From Actinomycetota bacterium (GTDB taxonomy: Bacteria; Actinomycetota; Actinomycetes; Nanopelagicales; Nanopelagicaceae), in NCBI GenBank assembly GCA_002737595.1, contig NSHZ01000053.1, positions 1-10,823 on the forward strand: a stretch of 10,823 bases of DNA. Direction: 5' to 3'. This document shows, piece after piece, positions 1-7,988 of the stretch. The first letter of the stretch is position 1; every line of letters begins with the position of its first letter. The translations under genes and the position numbers were made by a program. The notes beneath the pieces were generated by a model. That model searched no databases. It saw only the letters and a list, made by a program, of their open reading frames with translations, and was not told where the DNA came from.

Positions 1-1518
1 CCACAAGATCGCATCTCGCTTTCGGATTCCAAGAAAGCTTTTGCTGAGGTCCTCCCTACCTATGCGACCAAATCTTCATCTGGGAGAGTTGAGGGCGCTC
101 ACTACGAACTTAAAAATGGTGCGGTGGTGCTTGCGTCAATCACTTCATGCACCAATACCTCGAACCCCTCGGTGATGTTGGGCGCCGCACTGCTAGCTCA
201 AAAGGCAGTTGAGCGCGGGCTTTCCTCAAAGCCTTGGGTAAAGACCACGCTAGCCCCTGGAAGTAAAGTCGTTATGGATTACTACGAGCGCGCTGGCCTC
301 CTTCCCTATATGGAAAAACTCGGTTTTCACTTGGTTGGATACGGATGCGTCACGTGTATCGGAAACTCGGGCCCACTTCCTGAAGCCGTCAGTGCCGCGG
401 TCAATGAAAATGATTTAGCAGTAGCAGCAGTGCTCTCTGGAAATCGAAACTTTGAAGGCCGCATTCACCCCGACGTGAAGATGAATTACCTGGCTTCACC
501 GCCGTTAGTTGTCGCCTACGCGATCGCGGGAACGATGGATTTCGATTTCGAAACAGATCCATTGGGTTATGACGGAGATACTCCTGTATTTCTTCGCGAT
601 ATCTGGCCATCTCCGCAAGAGATCCAGGCCACGATCGATCGCGCACTTTCTTCTGAGATGTTCACCAAGGATTACGCAGGGGTCTTCGATGGCGATCATC
701 GCTGGCAATCACTGGCCACTCCGGTAGGTGCCACATTCGAGTGGGATGCCAACTCCACTTACGTAAGGAAGCCTCCGTACTTCGAAGGCATGCCTCGCAA
801 TCCAGTTCCCGTAACAGAAATTTCGCGTGCCCGAGTACTCGCGATTCTGGGTGACTCGGTCACAACTGACCACATTTCACCTGCGGGTTCTATTAAGGCA
901 GACTCACCTGCCGGCAAGTACTTGGCCGAGCATGGTGTCGCTCGTCTGGATTTCAACTCCTACGGTTCGCGTCGTGGAAATCACGAGGTAATGATTCGCG
1001 GTACCTTCGCAAACATTCGCCTTAAGAACCAACTCCTTGATGGCGTTGAAGGCGGCTTCACTCGCAACTTCCTACAAGGCGGTGTGCAATCCACCATTTA
1101 TGACGCATCGGTTGAATATCAAGCAGTCGGTGTCCCGCTCATGATTCTTGCGGGCAAGGAGTATGGCTCGGGATCATCACGAGATTGGGCAGCAAAAGGC
1201 ACTGCACTTCTTGGTGTCCGTGCGGTCATTGCAGAATCTTTTGAGCGTATTCACCGCTCTAACTTGATAGGCATGGGAGTTCTCCCTCTGCAGTTCACAG
1301 AGGGAGAGAACGCTGCAACATTGGGGCTGACCGGTGAAGAGACTTTCGACATCATTGGTATTACCGCGCTAAATGATGGTGTGGTTCCTCGCGAGGTAAC
1401 AGTGCAGGCTGGTGCTAAGAGTTTCACAGCGCGCGTTCGCATCGATACCCCGGGCGAAGCAGATTATTATCGCCATGGCGGCATCATGCAGTACGTCTTA
1501 CGTTCGCTCCTCACTTAA
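1..1518 (+). CDS. acnA: Aconitate hydratase, C-terminal part (5' end outside window)
   Basis: The product interconverts citrate and isocitrate through cis-aconitate in the cytosolic TCA cycle, using a [4Fe-4S] cluster. The reading frame is open from base 1 and gives 505 residues, a bit over half of a roughly 900-residue AcnA/IRP1-type enzyme. It opens with PQDRISL, from the conserved segment just after the first domains. The three cluster cysteines are visible at window residues 50 (in SCTNTSNPS), 116 and 119 (in [13 protein letters not shown]). Their 66- and 3-residue spacing equals that of Cys437/503/506 in IRP1. [12 protein letters not shown] follows. The mobile swivel domain shows [16 protein letters not shown] near residues 385-400 and [22 protein letters not shown] after it. 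The stop is TAA. A small hypothetical gene starts 23 nt later on the same strand. Start and promoter lie outside the window. The family call is secure; AcnA rather than AcnB follows from this domain order. Confidence 0.97.
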   Translation, partial: PQDRISLSDSKKAFAEVLPTYATKSSSGRVEGAHYELKNGAVVLASITSCTNTSNPSVMLGAALLAQKAVERGLSSKPWVKTTLAPGSKVVMDYYERAGLLPYMEKLGFHLVGYGCVTCIGNSGPLPEAVSAAVNENDLAVAAVLSGNRNFEGRIHPDVKMNYLASPPLVVAYAIAGTMDFDFETDPLGYDGDTPVFLRDIWPSPQEIQATIDRALSSEMFTKDYAGVFDGDHRWQSLATPVGATFEWDANSTYVRKPPYFEGMPRNPVPVTEISRARVLAILGDSVTTDHISPAGSIKADSPAGKYLAEHGVARLDFNSYGSRRGNHEVMIRGTFANIRLKNQLLDGVEGGFTRNFLQGGVQSTIYDASVEYQAVGVPLMILAGKEYGSGSSRDWAAKGTALLGVRAVIAESFERIHRSNLIGMGVLPLQFTEGENAATLGLTGEETFDIIGITALNDGVVPREVTVQAGAKSFTARVRIDTPGEADYYRHGGIMQYVLRSLLT

Positions 1519-1541
1519 TCGCCTGACCTGGAAGGGGTTCG

Positions 1542-1907
1542 ATGCGCGGTGCACCTCCCGGTTGGCCAACGGATTTAAGGGCGCCTGGAAGCGACGAATG
1601 GATCGAAGAGTCGACGAAATGGTTGCTCGACATTCTCCCCGGCGAATACCGTACCCACGCGGTGCTTCGTAAGTACCCTGTGCTCTTGGCAAGGCTCGCG
1701 TTGGCATCGGTTCAAGGCTCACTCGCGCAAGCACGAGCGGCCTGGTCGCGCGTTCGAGTGGAAGAGAAAGCCTTTATGCCACCACCAGCCATTGAGGAGG
1801 CCATCTCGATGCTCGAACGCGAGGGTGCGCATTTTGTCTCGCGTGAGCGCGAGGTCACGTTGGTTCTCGAGGCACTCGAGCGCGCTTTAATTCTTCCGGG
1901 CGCTTAG
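1542..1907 (+). CDS. Conserved actinobacterial hypothetical protein, 121 aa
   Basis: I cannot assign a function. The product is a 121-residue soluble protein with no signal peptide and no membrane segment. Residues 1-20 are Pro/Gly-rich with WP and DEW motifs. The remainder looks helical: WLLDILPGEYRTHAVLRKYPVLLARLA, then a charged region, then PPPAIEEAISMLEREGAHFVSREREVTLVLEALE. From memory, similar short proteins (WLLD...PxxYR...LRxxPxxLARxA...LEREG) lie beside dxs or acnA in other actinobacteria, so it appears to be a conserved lineage-specific family rather than a chance frame. The ATG is preceded by a purine-rich GAAGGGG at 1531-1537. It sits 23 nt after acnA and its stop lies 9 nt before the dxs start, so it may be co-transcribed with either. 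Confidence is good that it is a gene and low for any role. Confidence 0.82.
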   Translation: MRGAPPGWPTDLRAPGSDEWIEESTKWLLDILPGEYRTHAVLRKYPVLLARLALASVQGSLAQARAAWSRVRVEEKAFMPPPAIEEAISMLEREGAHFVSREREVTLVLEALERALILPGA

Positions 1908-1910
1908 ACT
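1905..1910 (+). promoter_or_regulatory. Candidate -10 element (TAGACT) for a leaderless dxs transcript
   Basis: TAGACT fits the actinobacterial -10 pattern TANNNT and ends 6 nt before the ATG at 1917. Transcription would therefore start at or next to the A of the start codon. No good Shine-Dalgarno lies in front of this ATG: GAGGG at 1911-1915 is only one base away. No clear -35 hexamer is visible. The element overlaps the stop codon of the preceding gene. This is inference from position and motif only. Confidence 0.4.
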
Positions 1911-1916
1911 GAGGGC

Positions 1917-3860
1917 ATGAGCGGGAGAAGTGGCGCCGAGATCATGGCTGCTCTGAAGGCTCCAGATGGATTGAGCACGCTTCGTTCGCTGGATTTTGAA
2001 GAGAGCAATCGGCTAGCAAGTGAGATTCGTGATTTCCTGATCGCTTCCGTGAGCAAGAGCGGTGGCCATCTCGGACCCAACTTAGGCGTGGTTGAACTTA
2101 CGATCGCGATCCATCGGATTTTTGATTCCCCGAAAGACACCGTGCTCTTTGATACCGGTCACCAAGCGTATGTTCATAAAATCCTCACTGGTCGAGGAGA
2201 TGGTTTCGACCTGCTTCGCCAGCGCGGAGGTGTCTCTGGGTACCCGAGTCGTTCCGAGAGCCCTCATGACGTCATAGAGAACTCCCACGCGTCTACGGCG
2301 CTCTCTTGGGCAGACGGTATCGCTAAGGCGCACAAAGTTCGTGGCGTGAGTGATCGCCATGTTGTTGCGGTGGTGGGAGATGGCTCTCTTACAGGAGGTA
2401 TGGCTTGGGAGGCGTTGAATAACATCGCTTCTTCTTCTGATCTTCCATTAGTGATCGTAGTCAATGACAACGAGCGCTCCTACGCACCGACAGTGGGTGG
2501 AGTGGCAACTTATCTATCAACTTTGCGCGCGACCCAAGGGTATGAGCGTTTTCTCGATTGGGGAAAGCACGTGCTCTCGCGTACCCCAGTTGTCGGAAAC
2601 CCCATTTACGAAACTTTGCATGGGCTGAAGAAGGGGCTCAAAGATATTGTTGCTCCTCAAGGCATGTTCGAAGACTTGGGTTTGAAGTATTTAGGACCAG
2701 TTGATGGACACGACATCGCTGCGGTGGAACACGCGCTCCTACTCGCTAAGAATTTTAGACGTCCAGTACTGGTTCATGTGATTACTGAGAAGGGACGCGG
2801 TCATCTACCCGCGATAAATGACGAATTAGAGAAATTCCATGCGGTCGGCGTGGTTGATCCTGAAACTGGAGTTGCTTTGAAGAGTGCTCCACTTTCATGG
2901 ACCTCAGTTTTCTCTGATGAGCTTGTGAAAATCGGTAATGAGCGATCAGATGTAGTGGCACTCACTGCTGCCATGCTGGGCCCCACAGGGTTAGATAAGT
3001 TCCAAGCACAGTTTCCACGCCGCACCTTTGATGTGGGAATTGCGGAACAGCATGCGGCAACCTCGGCTGCAGGAATGGCCTTTGCTGGACTGCATCCAGT
3101 GGTTGCTGTTTACTCCACTTTTCTTAATCGGGCATTTGATCAACTCATCATGGATGTCGCGCTGCACAATGCTGGAGTTACTTTTGTATTAGATCGCGCG
3201 GGCGTGACAGGTGATGATGGAGCCAGTCATAACGGAATCTGGGATATGGCATTGACGGGGATCGTCCCCCGGCTCTCTGTGGCCGCACCGCGCGACGCGC
3301 AGACACTACGCGAGGAGTTGCGGGAGGCAATCGCAATTTCCGATGCGCCGACGCTTCTACGTTTCTCTAAAGGGGCAGTGCCAGCCGATTTACCAGCAAT
3401 TGAGCGCGTAGGCGGCGTAGATATCCTGTATCGCAGTGCGAGTCGAGATGCCCTTTTAGTTGCCATCGGTGCTTTTGCGCACACTGGCGTGGCAGCGGCG
3501 AAAGAAGCAAGTGAAATTGGCATCACCGTGGTGGATCCTCGGTGGGTGAAGCCACTCCCGGAGCAACTGCTTTCGATGGTGTCGGATTATCGAGTCGTGT
3601 ACGTGCTTGAAGACGGAGTGGTTACGGGTGGAATCGGCGCCGCTTTGCGCACAGAATTGGCCGCGCGCGGCGTAAACACACCTGTGTACTCACTTGCGGT
3701 ACCTGGTGCATTCTTCGACCATGGGAAGCGCGCTGAAATTCTGGCCGAAATAGCACTCGACACTCTTGGAGTGCTGAAGCAGTTACGCCACTGGTGGCGA
3801 GTTACGGAAGACTCGCCACTCCCTTGGGATGGAATCTCCGGCCAGTCGCAGCCTCGCTAA
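1917..3860 (+). CDS. dxs: 1-deoxy-D-xylulose-5-phosphate synthase
   Basis: The enzyme condenses pyruvate and glyceraldehyde 3-phosphate to 1-deoxy-D-xylulose 5-phosphate with thiamine diphosphate, the entry step of the MEP pathway to isoprenoids (and a precursor for thiamine and pyridoxal). The 647 residues match the family length. The N-terminal domain has the conserved GGHLGPNLG (His51) and the TPP/Mg motif GDGSLTGG at 154-161, with NN at 168-169 and NDN at 183-185. The transketolase-like pyrimidine domain has IAEQHA with the catalytic Glu377, then [15 protein letters not shown] near 426-440. The C-terminal transketolase domain follows, with [11 protein letters not shown] at 538-547. The start is uncertain: ATG 1917 fits a leaderless TAGACT -10, while ATG 1944 ([10 protein letters not shown]) matches the N-terminus usual in relatives. 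The last ~19 residues extend into the antisense of the convergent fadJ end, a 59-bp overlap. Confidence 0.97.
   Translation: MSGRSGAEIMAALKAPDGLSTLRSLDFEESNRLASEIRDFLIASVSKSGGHLGPNLGVVELTIAIHRIFDSPKDTVLFDTGHQAYVHKILTGRGDGFDLLRQRGGVSGYPSRSESPHDVIENSHASTALSWADGIAKAHKVRGVSDRHVVAVVGDGSLTGGMAWEALNNIASSSDLPLVIVVNDNERSYAPTVGGVATYLSTLRATQGYERFLDWGKHVLSRTPVVGNPIYETLHGLKKGLKDIVAPQGMFEDLGLKYLGPVDGHDIAAVEHALLLAKNFRRPVLVHVITEKGRGHLPAINDELEKFHAVGVVDPETGVALKSAPLSWTSVFSDELVKIGNERSDVVALTAAMLGPTGLDKFQAQFPRRTFDVGIAEQHAATSAAGMAFAGLHPVVAVYSTFLNRAFDQLIMDVALHNAGVTFVLDRAGVTGDDGASHNGIWDMALTGIVPRLSVAAPRDAQTLREELREAIAISDAPTLLRFSKGAVPADLPAIERVGGVDILYRSASRDALLVAIGAFAHTGVAAAKEASEIGITVVDPRWVKPLPEQLLSMVSDYRVVYVLEDGVVTGGIGAALRTELAARGVNTPVYSLAVPGAFFDHGKRAEILAEIALDTLGVLKQLRHWWRVTEDSPLPWDGISGQSQPR
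3794..3819. terminator. Perfect 9-bp inverted repeat in the dxs/fadJ convergent overlap; possible terminator
   Basis: GTGGCGAGT (3794-3802) and ACTCGCCAC (3811-3819) are exact reverse complements around an 8-nt loop, so both transcripts could form the same GC-rich hairpin. The fadJ stop codon (3802-3804) lies in it. No U-tract follows on either strand; actinobacterial terminators often lack one. For fadJ the position is natural. For dxs the hairpin is 41 nt before the stop codon, so termination there would remove the stop; it is more plausibly a fadJ terminator or an anti-readthrough block. A second, competing CGCCAC (3786-3791) could pair with GTGGCG at 3794-3799. Function is inferred. Confidence 0.45.
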
Positions 3861-5913
3861 TTCCACTCTCGTCGAGGTAAGGCAAGATACCGCCTGTATG
3901 AAGCGGCCATCCTGCGCCCATCATCATGCAGAGATCAATCTCTTGTGGCGTCGCGACAACTTCCTCATCAAGCATCATGCGAGCCTCTTCCGCGATTGCG
4001 GTGAGAGCACGCACGCGCACTTGATCAGCAGTTGATGGAGATGATCCCTGCTTCATCAACGCAAAGGCCTCTGGGTTTTGCACAATCTTCCCGGCATCGT
4101 TTTTGATGTAGAAGGTGCGCACGCCGGCTGCCACGATTGATTTCATATTCTCGCTCACTGTGAAGCGGGGGCCAAGAGTGTCGTGCAGAGTCTCTGAAAC
4201 GTGAAGCGCTACGGCTGGACCCACCAAGCCAAAGAGCGTGAATGGTGTCATCGGAAGACCAAGCGGTGAGATGGCGGTGTCGGCAATCTCAAATGGCGTG
4301 CCTTCATCTGCTGCATCGGTGACTTCGCCCCAGAAACGGGTGAGAAGGCGGTTGACCACAAATGCAGGAGCATCCTTTGTAATGACCATCGTCTTCTTGA
4401 GTTCTTTACCGACGGCTATGGCTGTGGCGGTGGCTTCATCGGTGGTGTGCGGAGTTCGGGCTACCTCGAGCAGCGGCATGAGGCCGACTGGATTGAAGAA
4501 GTGGAAGCCGACTACCCGCTCAGGGTGCTTCAAGTGCTTTGACATACCTTCCACGGAGAGCGATGAAGTGTTAGTGGCCAAGATGCATTCGGGTGTGATG
4601 ATTTCTTCCAATTCGGAGAAGAGTTTCTGCTTCACGCTCATTTCTTCGAAGACAGCTTCAATCACAAAATCACATGTTGCGTAGACGCTCTTGTCGACAG
4701 TGCCCGTGACGAGCCCTGTGAGGCGATGTGCAGCAGGCTCACTGAGGCGCCCCTTGGCGACCAACTTAGCGATTTCTGCATGAACGTATGCCACACCTTT
4801 GTCGACGCGCTCCTGGTCAATATCGGTCATGATCACCGGGACCTTCATGCGTCGCACGAAGAGCAATGCGAGCTGGCTGGCCATCAGGCCTGCTCCCACG
4901 ACGCCGACCTTTGTTACCTTACGAGCCAACGAAGATTTAGGAGCGCCTTGAACTTTCTTACCCATCTTTTGGATGAGATTGAACGAGTAGATAGAGGCTC
5001 TCAATTCGTTTGACATGATGAGTTCGATTTGTGCCTGATCCTCTGCATCAAATCCTTCATCTCGAGATGCCGTGCGCGACAGCGCGATCAGTTCGAGAGC
5101 TAAGCGTGGTGCGGCGATATCGGCACCAATGTATTTCTTGGCAGCAACTGCGCTACCCACCGCTATTGCGGAATTCCATGCTGCCACATCTTTCGTGTGG
5201 TCAGCACGTTCAATCTTATTCCGACCAGAGATAATATCGGCAGCGAACTCGATTGACTTCTCTAAGAAATCAGCGGGAGCAAGCAGCAAGTCGGCGATGC
5301 CGAATTCGAAAGCCTCGGGTGCGCTGAGCATTTTATTGTTATTGAGGGCATTGCTAACAATTACTTGAACAGCCTTATCGGGTCCGATCAAACGGGGGAG
5401 TAGTTGTGTTCCACCCCATCCTGGTACCAAGCCGAGGAAGACCTCAGGCAAACCGATGGTGGCACTCGCCGCAATCGTTCGGTATTGCGAGTGCAGCGCG
5501 ATTTCGAGACCGCCACCAAGGGCCAGCCCGTTGATGAAAGCAAAGGTGGGCTTACCCATCTCACCAAGTATGCGAAATGCGTCGTGGCCGAGTTTTGAAA
5601 TGGCAGCTGCTTGAGAGGTATTAGTAACAAATGGAACCGCAGAAAGGTCGGCTCCAGCAGCCAGAATGTACGGCTTTCCAGTGATTGCAACACCTACCAC
5701 GTTCGAGTCAGCCTTCACTCCATCGAGAGCTTCACCAATTTCGGTAAGCCCTTGTGGCCCAAAAGTGTTGGGACGTGTGTAATCCAAACCGTTTTCAAGG
5801 GTGATGATGGCGAGCTTTCCGGGAACTCCGAAAGGTGCGAGATCGAGATCGCGCCGTAGGGCGTGTGTAACTACTTCTTCGGGCGCGCCAGCAGGCAATT
5901 CCATGGTGCTCAT
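3802..5913 (-). CDS. fadJ: Fatty-acid oxidation complex alpha subunit (enoyl-CoA hydratase / 3-hydroxyacyl-CoA dehydrogenase)
   Basis: This two-domain enzyme hydrates trans-2-enoyl-CoA and then oxidises L-3-hydroxyacyl-CoA with NAD+ in cytosolic beta-oxidation, passing 3-ketoacyl-CoA to the thiolase encoded just upstream. The 703 residues fit the family. The crotonase domain (about 30-270) has both catalytic glutamates: Glu137 in GGGLE and Glu157 in GLPE, plus GWGGTQ. The dehydrogenase begins near 333 with [23 protein letters not shown] is at 448-453. The His471/Glu483 pair in [16 protein letters not shown] has the normal 12-residue spacing. Two C-terminal dehydrogenase domains end at residue 703. 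The start MSTMEL is preferred because its ATG overlaps the fadA stop (ATGA) and follows a purine-rich GGGAAGGAAAG; in-frame codons further upstream lie inside fadA. The usual third glycine of the dinucleotide fingerprint is Ala345, which I recall as common in actinobacterial FadB. The symbol fadB is equally used. Its 3' end overlaps dxs. Confidence 0.96.
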   Translation of the reverse strand: MSTMELPAGAPEEVVTHALRRDLDLAPFGVPGKLAIITLENGLDYTRPNTFGPQGLTEIGEALDGVKADSNVVGVAITGKPYILAAGADLSAVPFVTNTSQAAAISKLGHDAFRILGEMGKPTFAFINGLALGGGLEIALHSQYRTIAASATIGLPEVFLGLVPGWGGTQLLPRLIGPDKAVQVIVSNALNNNKMLSAPEAFEFGIADLLLAPADFLEKSIEFAADIISGRNKIERADHTKDVAAWNSAIAVGSAVAAKKYIGADIAAPRLALELIALSRTASRDEGFDAEDQAQIELIMSNELRASIYSFNLIQKMGKKVQGAPKSSLARKVTKVGVVGAGLMASQLALLFVRRMKVPVIMTDIDQERVDKGVAYVHAEIAKLVAKGRLSEPAAHRLTGLVTGTVDKSVYATCDFVIEAVFEEMSVKQKLFSELEEIITPECILATNTSSLSVEGMSKHLKHPERVVGFHFFNPVGLMPLLEVARTPHTTDEATATAIAVGKELKKTMVITKDAPAFVVNRLLTRFWGEVTDAADEGTPFEIADTAISPLGLPMTPFTLFGLVGPAVALHVSETLHDTLGPRFTVSENMKSIVAAGVRTFYIKNDAGKIVQNPEAFALMKQGSSPSTADQVRVRALTAIAEEARMMLDEEVVATPQEIDLCMMMGAGWPLHTGGILPYLDESGISEAATGRRFHPKGVASLP

Positions 5914-7106
5914 TTCTTTCCTTCCCAAGCTGGGTTTTCCCAGATAACAGTGGCGCCCATACCTAGGCCAATACACATAGTGGTGATTCCGTAACGAACA
6001 GAATGATCGTTTTCAAATCCACGAGCCAGGTTTGCGATAAGTCGTACGCCTGATGAGGCAAGCGGATGGCCGACGGCAATTGCGCCACCAAATTGATTGA
6101 CGCGTGCATCATCATCGGCGATTCCAAAGTAATCGAGGAAAGCAAGCACTTGGATCGCGAATGCTTCGTTGACTTCAAAGAGTCCAATGTCAGAGATCGC
6201 AAGCCCGGCCTTCTTGAGGGCCTTTTCAGTTGCTGGCACTGGGCCATAACCCATGACCTCTGGCTCGACGCCAGCGAATGCGAAGGTGACAAGTCTGGCT
6301 TTCTTGGTGAGTCCCAATTCGTCGGCTACCGCACCGGATGCGAGGAGCGCGGCGGTGGCGCCATCGTTGAGTCCGGCAGCGTTTCCGGCGCTCACGCGAC
6401 CATTTGCGCGGAACGGAGTTTTTAGAGCGTCGAGTGCTTCGAGGGTGGTTCCGGGGCGAGGTGGTTCATCGACCATGGCTAATGTCCATCCCAGTTCTGC
6501 ATGTCGCACGGCTACTGGGATGAGGTCGGGTTGAATTTGGTTGTTCGCGTAGGCCTTGGCGGTTTTGTCTTGACTTCCCACGGCAAACGCATTTGCGCGC
6601 GCCTTGGTGAGGTGGGGGAGGCGATCGTGCAAATTCTCTGCGGTAGCTCCCATAATGAGTGCGTCCTGTTGCACAATGTTTTCCGCTAAGAAGCGTGGAT
6701 TGGGATCAGCGCCTTCGCCCATCGGATGGCGACCCATATGTTCCACGCCGCCTGCGATCGCAATATCAATAGCACCAAACCCGATCGCACTTGCAGCGGT
6801 CGTCACCGCAGTGAGTGCGCCCGCACACATGCGATCGATGGCGTAGCCAGGAACACTTAACGGCAATCCCGCGAGCAGAGCAGCGGTGCGGCCAATAGTT
6901 AAACCCTGATCGCCAGTTTGGGTAGCCGCGGCGATCGCTACCTCGTCGATACGCTCACGAGGAAGGTGGGGATTGCGATCGAGCAATCCTCGAATGGCTC
7001 GCACCACTAGATCGTCGGCGCGGGTTTCTGAGTAGAGACTTCCAGCCTTACCAAAGGGGGTGCGGACGGCATCTACTAAATAGACATCCTGGGGTTGCTT
7101 GCTCAT
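5910..7106 (-). CDS. fadA: Acetyl-CoA acyltransferase (3-ketoacyl-CoA thiolase)
   Basis: The enzyme cleaves 3-ketoacyl-CoA with CoA to acetyl-CoA and a shortened acyl-CoA, the last step of each beta-oxidation round, probably in complex with the fadJ product. The 398 residues are full length. The nucleophilic cysteine is Cys94 in IDRMCAGAL. NEAFA is at 313-317, His347 in GGAIAVGHPLASSG, and the acid/base Cys378 in MCIGLGMG. The first and last motifs differ from the textbook NxxCxSG and CxGGGQG, but I recall the same versions in other actinobacterial FadA proteins, so activity should be intact. The ATG follows AGGAGA with a 4-nt spacer. The gene starts 44 nt after the iron permease and has its own predicted promoter with palindromes in that gap. 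Its TGA overlaps the fadJ ATG. Regulation by a fatty-acid-responsive repressor is plausible but inferred. Confidence 0.96.
   Translation of the reverse strand: MSKQPQDVYLVDAVRTPFGKAGSLYSETRADDLVVRAIRGLLDRNPHLPRERIDEVAIAAATQTGDQGLTIGRTAALLAGLPLSVPGYAIDRMCAGALTAVTTAASAIGFGAIDIAIAGGVEHMGRHPMGEGADPNPRFLAENIVQQDALIMGATAENLHDRLPHLTKARANAFAVGSQDKTAKAYANNQIQPDLIPVAVRHAELGWTLAMVDEPPRPGTTLEALDALKTPFRANGRVSAGNAAGLNDGATAALLASGAVADELGLTKKARLVTFAFAGVEPEVMGYGPVPATEKALKKAGLAISDIGLFEVNEAFAIQVLAFLDYFGIADDDARVNQFGGAIAVGHPLASSGVRLIANLARGFENDHSVRYGITTMCIGLGMGATVIWENPAWEGKK
5914..5926 (-). promoter_or_regulatory. Ribosome binding site of fadJ inside the end of fadA
   Basis: Read on the minus strand the sequence is GGGAAGGAAAGAA directly before the ATG at 5913. 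The AAGGAA core sits about 6 nt from the start. It decides the fadJ start, since the open frame continues upstream into fadA to 5976. The start ATG and the fadA TGA share two bases, so translational coupling is likely. Confidence 0.75.
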
Positions 7107-7110
7107 GTGC

Positions 7111-7116
7111 TCTCCT
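7111..7116 (-). promoter_or_regulatory. Ribosome binding site of fadA
   Basis: On the minus strand the sequence reads AGGAGA followed by GCAC and the ATG at 7106. It is the clearest Shine-Dalgarno in the window and supports this start. Confidence 0.75.
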
Positions 7117-7118
7117 GT

Positions 7119-7150
7119 GTAACCGTTACCCCAGGTTACTCGTCAGTAAC
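7119..7150 (-). promoter_or_regulatory. Candidate operator: four GTTAC/GTAAC half-sites before fadA
   Basis: On the minus strand there are two consecutive inverted repeats: GTTAC-N6-GTAAC (7150-7135) and GTAAC-G-GTTAC (7129-7119). The first covers the spacer and -10 of the predicted fadA promoter, and the second covers the likely transcription start. Paired palindromes in this position are typical for a dimeric repressor, for example a TetR- or GntR-family regulator of fatty-acid degradation. No regulator gene is present in the window, and the motif is not one I can tie to a named protein. Confidence 0.5.
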
Positions 7151-7161
7151 TTAGGACACAA
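7133..7161 (-). promoter_or_regulatory. Predicted sigma70-type promoter of fadA-fadJ
   Basis: On the minus strand TTGTGT (7161-7156) and TAACCT (7138-7133) are separated by exactly 17 bp, close to the housekeeping consensus for actinobacteria. The -35 lies inside the last codons of the iron permease gene. The start of transcription would fall near 7127-7126, giving a leader of about 20 nt that contains AGGAGA. This suggests that fadA-fadJ can be transcribed separately from the upstream gene. Confidence 0.5.
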
Positions 7162-7963
7162 GATGGGCGCGCTCTTGAGTGCGCTTAGGTTCGCGCAACA
7201 GAGTCAAAGTTACCGCGATATAGGCGAGCCAGGTAACCACCTGGAGCCAGGTCATAGACGGGGTGAGCCCGAGGAAGCCAGCAATGAGGTGGCCGCCGAT
7301 TGAGTCAGCGGCGAGTTGTGCAGTGAAGTCAAAGGCGCCGCCGGTAGCTCCACCAAGAGCCTCTTCAACATCGCCCACTCCATAAGCGAGCACGCCGGCC
7401 GCAATGATGACCAACGCGATACTCGTGATGCTGAAAAATTTCGCGATATCGATCTTGAAACTCTGCCGGTAGATGGCAACTCCGAGTGCGATGGCAATTC
7501 CAAAACCAATGAGTAGGCCCAGTGTCGGGCCTAGCGTTGAATTGATTGATTTGGTGGTGGCAAACACGAAGAGTGAGGTTTCAATTCCTTCGCGTATGAC
7601 GGCGAAGAAGGCGACGGCGACAAGCGCGGGAGCGCTGATGGCAAGTGTCAGCTTCTGAGAAAGATCGGAGCGCATCGTGCGGGCGGTTCTCTTCATCCAG
7701 AAGACCATCCACGTCACCAGTGCCACCGCGATGATGGAAGTCGTTCCAGCAAAGAGTTCTTCAGCCTTGTCTGAGAGTGTGAGCGAAGTTGAGGTGAGTA
7801 GGCCAGCGAAAGCCAGGCTGGCAAGTATTGCCAGACCTGCACCGAGGAAGATCTTGGAAAAATCAATTCTCCGGCCAGACTTATTGAGTGCGCTCAGCAG
7901 AATTCCGATAATTAAGGAGGCTTCTAGGCCTTCGCGTAAGGCGATCATTAAGGTGGAGAGCAT
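7151..7963 (-). CDS. efeU: FTR1/EfeU-family iron permease
   Basis: The product is an inner-membrane iron permease of the FTR1 family, which carries iron across the membrane in the EfeUOB system. The 270 residues match bacterial EfeU. About seven hydrophobic segments are visible, near 4-24, 37-56, 73-90, 111-133, 145-165, 178-196 and 238-257. Both signature iron-binding REXXE motifs are present: REGLE at 10-14 in the first helix and REGIE at 124-128 in the fourth. Residues 200-225 include a DVEEA segment and the short stretch before the last helix. The ATG start gives the usual FTR1 N-terminus (MLSTLMIALREGLE); the Shine-Dalgarno is weak. No efeO or efeB gene is adjacent, so partners must be elsewhere or absent. 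A DtxR/IdeR-type iron box overlaps the predicted promoter, implying repression when iron is sufficient. It sits between rnd and fadA. Confidence 0.94.
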   Translation of the reverse strand: MLSTLMIALREGLEASLIIGILLSALNKSGRRIDFSKIFLGAGLAILASLAFAGLLTSTSLTLSDKAEELFAGTTSIIAVALVTWMVFWMKRTARTMRSDLSQKLTLAISAPALVAVAFFAVIREGIETSLFVFATTKSINSTLGPTLGLLIGFGIAIALGVAIYRQSFKIDIAKFFSITSIALVIIAAGVLAYGVGDVEEALGGATGGAFDFTAQLAADSIGGHLIAGFLGLTPSMTWLQVVTWLAYIAVTLTLLREPKRTQERAHLVS

Positions 7964-7988
7964 GGCTTCGCTTTCTTCGTCGGGTTAC

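Noticed and set aside
124..126. GTG at 124 as the start of aconitase
   Set aside because: The frame is open to base 1 and the upstream codons (PQDRISL...) match aconitase, so the gene simply begins before the window.
1519..1541. Possible terminator or promoter after acnA
   Set aside because: The 23-nt gap has neither a stem-loop nor a clear TANNNT at a useful distance; only the purine-rich GAAGGGG is supported.
4238..4684. 148-codon open frame on the plus strand opposite fadJ
   Set aside because: The minus frame here encodes conserved dehydrogenase motifs including the catalytic His and Glu; the plus frame shows no motif.
5914..5976. Upstream extension of fadJ by 21 codons
   Set aside because: These codons lie inside the conserved end of fadA, while the ATG at 5913 has a good Shine-Dalgarno, the ATGA overlap and the usual N-terminus.
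6501..6846. Plus-strand frames opposite fadA
   Set aside because: They are antisense to the thiolase core, with no recognisable domains; treated as chance frames in GC-moderate coding DNA.
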